From: Baffinella frigidus
Taxonomy: Eukaryota; Cryptophyceae; Cryptomonadales; Baffinellaceae
NCBI GenBank assembly: GCA_026770585.1
Contig: MU646377.1
Location: 708,673-737,470 of the forward strand
DNA length: 28,798 nucleotides
Direction of reading: 5' to 3'
This document shows positions 8,897 through 19,800 of the stretch, piece after piece. The translations under genes and the position numbers were made by a program. Every line of letters begins with the position of its first letter. Within the stretch, counting starts at the first letter, position 1. The notes under the pieces were generated by a model, which had not been told where the DNA came from, did no database searches, and worked only from the letters and a program-made list of their open reading frames with translations.

Positions 8897-9233
8897 ATGT
8901 TCACGCAGGTGAAAATTCGGGGGAAAGGGGCCGAGAACAAGAGACCCACCAGCTCCGTGGGCCCCTTCAATGCCATCCGCGACCTCGTCCCGAGCGCGAC
9001 CAGCAGCACCCCCCTCAAGGACCTCAAGACCCGGATCGCGAGCGACTCTGCGTCGGTCACGTTAATGTTCGGCGGCAACCCCGTGGACGGTAACCGTCCC
9101 CGGTTTGCTCAGAAATTGCTGAAGGCGCAGTCCCCGGATATTCAAGTCATCGAGCAGCGGAAGTCGCTGCTCGATGACCCGGAGAGCTCTGATGAAGAGT
9201 CCGAACCGGAGCAAACCTGGGACTGGTCGCATT
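8897..9233 (+). CDS. Candidate first exon
   Basis: ATG at 8897 opens a frame reading MFTQVKIRGKGAENKRPTSS, SVTLMFGGNPVDGNR, KSLLDDPESSDEESEPEQ. The frame is open upstream to about 8756 but without an ATG. The Ser/Thr/Pro-rich start then acidic tail looks like a disordered N-terminus. Donor choice is weak: CATT|GTCCTC at 9234 gives phase 1, matching a 49-nt intron to an AATGCAG| acceptor. GCGCAGTCCCCGGATATTCAA-type sequence occurs twice (8834 and 9122), so part of this exon edge has been duplicated. Confidence 0.5.
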
Positions 9234-12200
9234 GTCCTCCCCCATCTTTGCGCCCTGACTCAGCAGCCCCACGGAAATGCAGGCGCGTACTCCCTCGATG
9301 CGCTCTGCTCCCCCGGGAGCTCGTCGACAGACTACATGCAGCACCTCGTCGCTGTCAGCCCGGCGCTCCACGTCTGCCGCGTGTACCTCTCCCTAAACGA
9401 CAAGTGGAACGAGGAGGTGATCGTGCTGCTCCTCAACACCGGACAGTCCACCATCCGCCACGTCCGCGCAGCCCTCGCCCCCCAGCTGTCCACCTCCCGC
9501 TTCCCGGCGCTCCGCGGCACCGGCACCCCCCCCGCCGAGTCCCGCAGCGAGCTCCTAGTCTTCCTGAGCGAGACGGGCGAGAGGCTGCGCGGCGACGACA
9601 CGCTCCCCGTCGCGTCAGAGAGCGCGATGCGCGACTTCGGACGGCACTCCGCCGTGATCGCGCAGCTCGAGATCCCGAGCGCCGACGAGAACCGCATGCA
9701 GGCGGTGCTGAACTGGGACGCCGCGCAGCGCGCTCGCTTCGTTGCCAAGGTCCAGCTCTGCCTCATTAACACTGGGCTCACCATAAAATAATTTTAGTTG
9801 CCCTTTTGTACTGGGCTTTCTGTTCTAAATGTGTTTTATGGCATGCCCAGTTTTACTCAGGCAAGGCAGGACTAGAAGGCACCAGCCCTCCCACCCGCCC
9901 TCGTCGTGGTCGCAAATCGTTTTTTTCAATCCCCTTAATGTGTACTGGAGGTCGCCGGAATCCGGCGGCCTGCGGTACAAATCAGGGGTCTCAACGAAGA
10001 GGACTAGGTGGTCTGTATCGATGCTTTCCCCCTGGCGACTTTGGTGCTGCATTCTTGCACCTTTGGTGTTGCAACACACGGATCTCGCCTGAAACTGACC
10101 CCCCCCCCCCCCCCCCCCCCCCCCCCGTTTCTTTCTCTCTCGCTCTCTCTCTCTCCCTCGCTCTGTCAGTCGATTTGGTCCTTCCGTAAGGGTTGGTCGG
10201 TTGGCGAGACCGATTCAATTTCGGAAGGTGTCCATCTAAAAACATTCTGGTACACCCCAGGTATTTTAATCCCCCAAATGTGAGAGAGTCTCCACCGCCA
10301 AGCCAAATCTGAAACAACAGCTATTTCAGACCTCGAAGAAAGCCCTAAACCCTAAACCCTCGCCAAACAGGCCGAGAAGCTTTCGGATGTCGCGCACGAG
10401 GAGAAAAACGAGGAGGAGGATGAGGATGAGGACGACGACGACGACGACGACGAGGCGGATGCAGACATCCGCCTTTCCAAGCGCATCCCCACGCGTGAAT
10501 CGCGCAGTGACCAGGTTGCGAGCCCTCTCCCCAAGAATGTCCCGCGTTCGAATCCCCTTCTGAGATCCTGAGGGAGATTTGTTCTGATTCCCAGGGCTCT
10601 GCGCGAGAATGCCATGCCTGTTGGTGACTTTAGCTGTTGTTGTTGACTTACAAACTCCGCTTGTTGTTATACCCAACTCCATAATCGCAAACAAGGCCCT
10701 CTGAAAGCTGTGTCATGCTAGCTGTGTGCAGTAAGTAATGGTTGCTTTCATTAGAGGTGATTCTCTCGCACGCTCACTCGAGAATGCAAGAGGGGCCTAT
10801 TTACATGTGGGGTTGTAACACTTGGTACCAGGATAGGGTATTCCAACCTCGCGTCTGGGCTAATTTCGCCTAGGATGGCTCCACAGGCAATGAACGTTCC
10901 TACACAGAGGCTATATCTCGGGTTTGAATAGGCCCCTCTAGCATTCTCTGGCATACTGCCCTCTCAACCGTGAGGTTTTGTGAAGTGCAGCAACCCGTGT
11001 GGATGATCCTTTCGCACCCTGACCTCCCTAACCCCTCGCCCCTCACCCCTAATCCCTAGTCCCTAATCACTTAACCGTAACCTCTACCCCCCACCCCCTA
11101 ACCCCTAAACCTTAACCCCCCAACCCTTACTCCTAACCCCTAACCCTCCACCCTGAAACCTAAGACCCAAAACCCCACAACCTAGACCCAACCTCCCAAC
11201 ACCTAAAACCTACACCCTACACCCTAAACCCTACGCCCTAAACTCTCAACCCTCGACCCTGAACCATAACCCCGCGACTCAGGAGGAGAGGGAGTGGTAC
11301 TTGAGGTGCAACGAGGTGGCGGAGAAAGGAGGCCATAGTGCTACATCTGACGCTATGTCGGACGACGAGGACGACGAGGAGCAGGTCAGCACGCCCCTAA
11401 ACCCTAAACTCTAGACCCTACACTCTAAACCTTAAACCCTGAACCCTGAGCCCTGAGCCCTGAACCCTGAGCCCTGAGCCATAAGTCCTGAACCCTGAAC
11501 CCTAAATGAGGGTTGGGGTTTCCGCGCGTGCCGGGTTCTTGAACCTGACTCTCACGCTCTGTTGCCTGTCATCCTCTGCGTGTTTTGTTTGGGTGTAGGG
11601 TGTGGGGCGTAGGGTGTGGGATGTGGGTATTATGGGGTGTGGGATGTGGGTATTATGGTTTGGGGTTTGGGGTTTCCGCCCGGGTGCGCGAACCTGACTC
11701 TCATGCTCTAAACCCTCATCCCCAAACCCACAACCCCAAACCCCAAACCCCAAACCCTGAAGCAGGCGGGGTTTTTGGCCCCGGAGAAGATGCTGCAAGC
11801 GATCGACAGCAACGCCCCTATCTCTGCACCAGAGGAGGCCGACGTAGTGCAAGGTGCCACCCGCCCTCCAACGCCTAGCTGTGTCTCAGTCTATTTGGGC
11901 TGACCGATTTGGTGAGCCTGGGCGCTTTCCCGTGGTTACGTTGACGGGTGTGTACCGCGGACCCAGCATGTCAACTTGAGAATAGCCCCGGAGAAGATGC
12001 TGCAAGCGATGGACAGCAACGCCCCTGTCTCTGCGCCGGAGGAAGCCGACGCTGTGCAAGGTGCCACCCGCGGGTCCCCAGGAATACGTCTACAATAGCG
12101 CCATCAAGCGAAACTGTTAAGTGGAGCGCGTGATCGACAGCAACGCCCCTCTCTCTGAACCGGAGGAGGCAGACGCTGTGCAAGGTTCCGCCTGCCCCCC

Positions 12201-13806
12201 GAAGTTCATAGGGCTTGATAAATCTATTCCTAGGGACCCAAACTATTAAGTGAAACACTTGACCGACAGCTTCCCTTGCTGCGTTTGCGCGTCCGAGGCC
12301 CTGAACCTCTAGCTCTGTCTCAGCCTATTTGGGCTGACCGATTTGGGGAGCCCGGGCGCTTTTCCGCGCGAAATTTGAGGGGTTTGTACCACGAACCCAG
12401 CATGTCAACGTGAGAATAGTCGGTCTACCCGAGTGAGGCAGAGCTAGGAGGTGATCAGCAACAGCGTCCCCGACGCTGACTCGTCAGGAGGTGCACCATT
12501 CCCAGGGGGTGGTAGCGCGGACCCGACCTACCACGAGTGGCGCCCCAAAACCTTCACCCTAAACCACACTCACAACCCCCAACCCCCACACCCCCATCCC
12601 AACCCCCCTAAACCCTAAACCCTAACCCCTAAACCAAAGGGCGCTAGCTACCACCGCGTTTGAGGCGCCTCAAACTCTACACCCTATACCCCAAACCCCA
12701 AACCCCAAACCCAAAACCTCTACACCTAAACCCGACACCAAAGCCCCATAAACCCTCAACCCATTCCCAGAGGGCGCGAGCTACCACGAGTGGCGGCGCA
12801 CATACATCGAGCGCCTCCAGACCGTCAGCCGCGCCGTGCCCCCCCCCGCCACATTTGCTACGCTCCAAGAGTTCCACACCGCTTTCGAGGTACCGGTTTA
12901 GGGTTTAGGGTCTAGGGTTCAGGGCGTAAGGCTATTCCAGGTACGGAGGGGCGCAGCGACTTTGGAACCCCGCAAGTCCTGGCGGCGTCCACGCGTACTT
13001 GGTTCAGGGTGTAGGGTGTAGGGTTCAGGGTTGAGGGTGTAGGTTTGCGTCAGTTGCCCCGTCCCCACCCCCCTACCTGTGCTACGCTGCGGGAGTTGTA
13101 AATGATGGGAAGGGGTTGAGGGTTTAGAGGTGTGTAGCTGGATAGTGTCGACAAATTGCCGGCGGGTTGCCGTAACGAGTTATGCGTTCGATCGTAGGCT
13201 CGAGAGCAGCTCCTCCTTCCTTTCCCCTCCTCCCCCGTTTCCCTCTTCGCGCAACAGCGAAGAAGAAGCAGAAGTCAGGCTGTGGAACCTTTGATCAGGC
13301 CCGCACGTCTCCCCCTGCACCGAACCTGAGCTTTCCGCGGCCGTGTTGGGTGAACCATAACCTGTCCTGTCCCTGAGAGCCCCGGCCGAGTCTTGTGGCG
13401 CCTTGTGGCGCTGTTGACTAATTTGAGCTCTTCCTGGTACAAACCCTGCTCAGATTAGTCATCCATCTGGTGTAAAACTGTCAGGTTTAGTCAACTGACG
13501 TGTGGCGCTCCGCAGGGGTTGTCGACTACCAAGAGCAACACCCCCGGGGTACCCCCCTAAACCCTAAACCCTAAACCCTAAACCCTAAACCCTAAACCCT
13601 AATCCCCAAACTCTAAACCCTGAACCCTAAACCCTAAACCCTAAACCCTAAACCCAATTTTTTCAAACCCTAAACCCTAAACCCCAAACCTTAAATCTCA
13701 CACCCTCAACCCTAAACCCTAAATCTGAAACCCTGCACCCTGGAACGCTAAACCAGATGGCAGGGTGCGCGCTCGAAGACCCGATCAAGGAGTGCGATTC
13801 CTCGAT

Positions 13807-13845
<39 letters not shown>

Positions 13846-16800
13846 GGTTTAGGGGGGACCCCGCCACAGAGCCGCTCATCGCACACACATTGCTTGCCGG
13901 AACCCCCTCAACCCCCAAACCCTAAAACCCTCAACCTTGAACTGAACCCGGAACCCTCAACTCTTTCTCGCAGATGGCGGCGTGTGGTGTCACGGAGGTT
14001 ATGGAGGAGTTCGATTCCGTGGACCCGGAAACAGAGGCGCTCATCGCGCAGCTCTTCTCCCCTGCCCGCGCTTTCATCCAGAAGGTTCTTCCAAAGTTTA
14101 TTACTCTGTGCCTTAAGTCGATTACCATCAGTCTTAAGTTGATTACTCTCAGCCTTGAGTTGAGTTAAGGGCCTCGAGTTGAGGATATCGAGAATGTTGT
14201 CCTCAAGGCGGGTCCGGCCCTCTTTTTAAGATGAGTTTGATACCGTGGACCCCGCCACGGAGGCGGACATTGCACAGATCTTCTCCCCGGGGCGCGCATT
14301 CATCCAGAAGGTTCTTCTTTATTCCTCCCAGTCTTAATTTGTCTTCTCTCAGCCTTAAGTTGAGGTTGTCGAAGAGTTTAGTCCACACAACAGGCTTCAA
14401 AGAAAATTTCCACCAGAATGCTGGTCGACATGTCGGTCAATAAGTTGTCTTTGTACGGACCAATTCTTAATTAGTACCATCAACGTAAATGGACCGACAT
14501 GCGAAGCCTACTGTGTGGTCCTCGCGAGGGTGCTAGTACCATCTGAACGTTTCCAGCACACAGAGTATGTCCCAACGTTGATTTTGGTGAGTGTGCACCA
14601 GGGAAACACCGCACCGCGACTTCAGTTCCGCATCATCGAATCATTACAAACTGCTCCTGTGGCAGTTGGCGGCCATGCATTCTCTGGGGTTTGTTTGGCT
14701 GACATGGACCTCCGTATATAAAATGAAGGCGTGTGGAGTATTTATTCTTGACAATTTGGCTTTGTTTCCTCCGGAAACATCATTGCCAAATGCACCTGTG
14801 GCAGTTGGCAAGCCCTAAACCCTACACACTAAACCCTAAAACCTAAACCCTAAACCCTAAACCTTAAACCCCAAACCCCAAACCCTAAACCCTAAACCCT
14901 AAACCCTAAACCCTAAATACGCTCGTGGCAGTTGGCGGACATGAACTTGGAGAAGCACGATTCCGAAGCCGCGATCCAGAACTTCTCGGAACTCAACAAC
15001 GTACGCCCCTTTGACCCCCTTACTTTCAACAACGTGAGCCCCTTCGACCCCCTCACTTTCAACACCGTGAGCCCCTTTGACCCTCTCACTTTCAACACCG
15101 TGAGCCCCTTTGACCCCTCACGATCAACACCGTAAGCCCCTTTGTCAACAACGTGAGCCCCTTTGACCCCACTACCCTCGACAACGCACACCCCTTTGAC
15201 CCCCTCACTTTCAACAACGTAAGCCCCTTTGTCGACACCGTACGCCCCTTTGAATTCCCCAAGCTCGACAACGCACGCCCCTTTGACCCCTCAGTGCAAC
15301 ACTGTAAGCCCCTTTGTCAACAACGTACGCCCCTTTGACCCCTCACCCTCAACAACATACGCCCACTTGTTCCCGCACTCTACATCGCACGCCCCTTTGA
15401 CCCCCCATCCTCGACAAAGCACGCCCCTTTCACCCACACACCCTGAACATCGTGAGCTCCTTTGACACCCCACCCTTGATACCGCACGCCTCTTTGACCC
15501 GCGACCCTCGACACCGTAAGCCATTTTGACCTCTCACCCTCAAGAATGCACGCCTCACTGACCCACCACCCTTCTTGAGTGCCCTCGTGCCACTCCACAA
15601 ACCCTAAGCCCTAAGCCTCAAACCCAACCCCAAACCCCCAAACCCTAAACCCTAAACCCTGAACCCTGAACCCAAACCCCGAACCCCTGAACCCTGATCC
15701 CTGGACCCTGAACGAGGGCGCCTCCCTTGGCTGACCCCTCGGCAGCTGCTGGAGAGGCACGAGAAGTTGAGAGCGGCACAGGCCCTGGCATGTTCTGTCA
15801 ACCGTCCTAGGAGTCTCGGGCGATGGCCTTTCTGCAGGATAAGTTCCGGTGTCCGCCTATGTTGGGAGCTTGAAGAACCTAAAAGACCTAAATGGGGGGG
15901 GTTGGATCCGGTGCCCAACGCAGCGGATCCGTTCCGTCTGACTCGCTCCCCGAAGTCAGCAAACCAGCATAACCTAAAGGAGTGCGCTTGTGCGCAGCTG
16001 CTGGAGTGGCACGAGAAGATCCGGTGCTCGGACCCGTCCGCCGCCGAGAAAGACGACGACGAGGTTTGTACCCTGACGTGTCCAGGTAGTACCAGGGTCT
16101 GGACGCGCCGTGTCCGGGTTGTACCAGAGAAAGGACGTGACGACATGGTGTGTCCAGCCACCGGTGCCTTTGTTTCGAGGTTCAGGCTTCAGGGTTCAGG
16201 GAGGGTGCAGGGTGCAGGGTGCAGGGGTCAGGGGTTAGGGGTGAGGGTTCAGGGTTGAGGGTTTACGCGCGAGGCGGGCAGGCGCGCGGACACGGCCACC
16301 CGTCGACAAGCACGACGAGGTCTGTCCAGCCACCGGTGCCTTTGGAAATCGGTCCATGTAAAAGATTCCATGCACATGGCAACCCCTTTCGGATTAACGG
16401 GGAATCTTCCCCGGAAATCCGGGGAATATTGGCGTCGGTCACTGCGCTACCCTCGTTTGAAATGAAGTCGAGCAGATCAAGAATCCTGAGCACCATCCAG
16501 AACTTAGACGCCTTCAGGTCTGCCAACTCGACACAGTGGGCTTCGCTGATCGGTCCATTTATGTTCGTGGCACTAATTAACAATCGCTGGGCACAGAGAC
16601 ATCTTATTAACTGACATGTCGACCAGAGTGCTGGTCGAAATTTTCTTCAAAGCCCACTGTGTGGTACGGAGCACCGGTTTCGTTTACGCTGCGTGGAATT
16701 TGAGTAATGCCGGAATTAGGGTGTCAACCCTTTCCCTCAACAGGTGCGGGAGATCCTCGAAGGGTGCAAGGAGCTTCATCCCCTCTTCACGACCCTCCTC

Positions 16801-19800
16801 GACAAGTATGCCGCTGCTGAGGTGAGGGGCCCGCCTCGGGAAGGCCGTGTGATAGGCCCGCCTCGGGATACCCCTGAACCCTGCACCCTGCTCCCTGAAC
16901 CCTAAATCATCAACCATGAACCATACACCCTCAAACCTGAACCAAACACCCTGAACCCTGAACCATGAACCCTGAACCCGGAACCATGAACCATGAACCA
17001 TGAACCATGAATCCGGAATCCTGAACCCTTCCTGAGGTGCAGTGTCCACTCGCTTCCGCTGCGACCGGAATCCGAAAACACCGCAGACCCTAAACCCTAA
17101 ACCATAAACCCTAAACCCTAAACCCGAAACCCGAAACGTGCCAAGGTGTTCGAGGACTCGTCGAGCCAGGAGGCGTTTGCCAGCCTGCCGGAGGACTTCG
17201 CGGCGAACGAGACCTGGGTATCGAACCTGTCACTTTCCCCAAGGGCAAACCCTCTCAAGGCAAACCCTCTCTGGGTAAAGTCACTCCGGTCATCCTACAC
17301 GGGACACTATCCCCAGTACAGTCCCGTGTAGGCCAACGAGACGCGGGCATCCACTCGGGGTTCGCAACCTGCAGATTTCATATGGAAACAGACTTAATTT
17401 AAATCGCCTTTTGGCTAGCGTAGGGGTGGGTTTTGTTCTATGGTAGAGCTATGCCGAGGCCAATATAGCAAGTTCCACCCTTAATATAGCACGAAACGGT
17501 GTTCGAGGACTTGGCGAGCCAGGAGGCTTTTCTCAGATTAGTTTTCATCCACGCACGAAACCTACCTGGTTTAGTCAACCGTCGTACAGGGGGACTCATA
17601 ACCTGCTCTCCCGCAAAGCCTAAACCTAAATCTTAAACCCTCGCAGGGCTGCACGAGACCTTGTATCACGCTAAGAAGATCCTAGCCGCAAACGGCCCTT
17701 GCCATAGACGCTAAACCCCAAAACAAAGCCTACACCCCAAACCCCAAACCCCAAACCCCAAACCCCAAACCCCAAACCCCACCAATTTCTCTGTTCAACA
17801 TCGCCAATTGGTTAATGTAGAGCATTCTCGGCGGGAATTGGAGCCGTGCTGCCCGTGTTTCGGGCGGGGACGTGACCAACTCTCGTGCAAACCTGGACGT
17901 GCGTCTACAGCCGACATTTAAAAAGAGAACTTGACCTCGAGTGGCAGGCCACGGCGCTTCCCGTGGCCGAGGAAACCTCAAACTCTAAACCCTTAACCCT
18001 TAGCACCCGGCATATAAACACTTCTTTCGAACGGCAGGCGAAGGCGCTGCTCGCGGCAGAGGAAGGGCGGGCCGAGGATGAGGCTCGCAACCTTCAGGAA
18101 CTCCGCGCGATCGCGGAGCAATCCAGCGCCCTCCACTTCGTCGCTGCGGAGCAGGTCCTTTCAGTCTATTTGGGCTCATTAATTTGGAAAGATGGGGGTG
18201 TTTTCCGCTCCAAAGTTGACAAATTTGTACCGTATCCCGAGCGTGACAACTTGTGAATAGTCTGTCAAAGGGAGTGAGGATCGCGGCGGAATCGAGCGCC
18301 CTCTACTTCCTCGCCGCCGAACAGGTTACCCTAAGGCTCATAACCTACGGGACCGAAGGCTCACAACCTGTGGGACCACAACCTGTTTGTCGCACCAGAT
18401 CGGGTGGGCTTGAGGTTGACTTCGCGTAGGAGTCTAGCCACTCGAGAATGCAACATGGGCCTATTTACATGTGGGGGTGTAAACCTTTGTAACAGGATAG
18501 GGTGTTCCAACCTCGCGTCTGGCCTAACCAGGGGTGGAACGGCTCCAAAGGCAATGAAAGTTACTACACAAAGGCTACATTTCGGTTCTAAATAGGCCCC
18601 TCTAGCATTTTCGTGTGGAGCGCACTCCCCTCCCTCGCTGCCGAACAGGTTCCTAGATCTGTCTCAGTCTATTTGGGCTCACTAATGTGGTGAGCCCAGG
18701 CTCTTTCCCGCGGCAAACCTCGCACACGCGCTGACCTTTCGGAGATCGCAACCTGTTAGATTTCGTGGGCGCGGGAGAACGTGTTTTGGGGATCCAAGTT
18801 ACAAGGTTCATATCATCTGTGAGGCTCACGTATGAGGCTCACAACCTGTTATGTTTCGTGGGCGCGGGAAAACGTGGCGCTGGCGGTGAATAAGATGTCT
18901 TTGTACCGAGCAAATCTTCATTAGTACCACGAAAATAGATGGACTGGCCCGTGAAGCCCACTGTGTGGTCAGAGCGTCAGGCCCATAACCTTTGGGGCTC
19001 ACAACCTGTATCGCATCGCAGATTTCGTGGGCGCGGGAGAACGTGGCTCTGGCGCAGCGCAACTCCTCCGACAAGCTCTCCCGCCTCGACGCAGGCACGC
19101 TCCCCTAGCCCCTAGTTGCCACTAGCTCCAATAAATCCTAATCGCCCGCTCCGCCCCCTTTCTGCTGCGATCCTCTGCACTGGGGGTCTTGATGTGATCC
19201 GAAAGGAAGCATGGCGTTTCTGTAAAACCAGTTGGTGCTCATAACCTAGTGCGGTTCGTGCGCAGAGCTGCCGCGGTTGCAGGCGGAGCGCGCCCGCTCT
19301 TCACACCCGACAGTACACCCGATACTCGCAACCTGTCTCCGGAAAAGAAGAAGAGGCTCCTAACCTGGGTGTGCTGGAAGGAGCGCGCCTGTTCGTGGCA
19401 GAGCTCATAACCTAGCGCGGTTCGCGCTCATAACCTAGTGCGGTTCGTGCTCATAACCTTGTGCGGTTCGTGCTCATAACCTTGTGCGGTTCGTGCTCAT
19501 AACCTTGTGCGGTTCGTGCTCATAACCTCGTGCGCAGAGCTGGCGCGGCTGCAGAAGGCGCGGGCCCGGGAGGCGCGCGCGTCCAAGGCCCTCAAGGTCT
19601 AGCTCATTTTCATGTGCGGGGTGTTTTTGCTATCTGGTGATGGTTTTTTATATATATTAAAGCTATGTCGAAACTAATATAGCAAAATAAGAGAGTCACC
19701 ACCCTTAAGATAGCATGAAAGGCGGTTTGAATTGAGTCGCCCCGCACACTAATCTCAGTCTATTTGGGCTCGCCAGTTTGGTGCGCCCGGGCTCGCTCCT

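Noticed and set aside
9174-9791. Intronless 205-aa ORF as a stand-alone gene
   Set aside because: Its first ~35 codons overlap another frame with better coding character, and its last 14 codons match an introner terminus beginning at a phase-0 donor.
10500-10575. tRNA-like internal promoter: GTTCGAATCCC at about 10549
   Set aside because: The T-loop motif is perfect but upstream sequence does not form an acceptor or anticodon stem with it, and part of the span is a well-supported exon and donor.
14998-15565. CRISPR array
   Set aside because: Units are contiguous and degenerate without unique spacers, and the context is a eukaryotic intron.
17647-17700. Exon LHETLYHAKKILAANGP
   Set aside because: Good acceptor and helical reading, but it needs phase-1 entry, lacks a GT donor, and its start matches a copy of the preceding exon's 3' edge.
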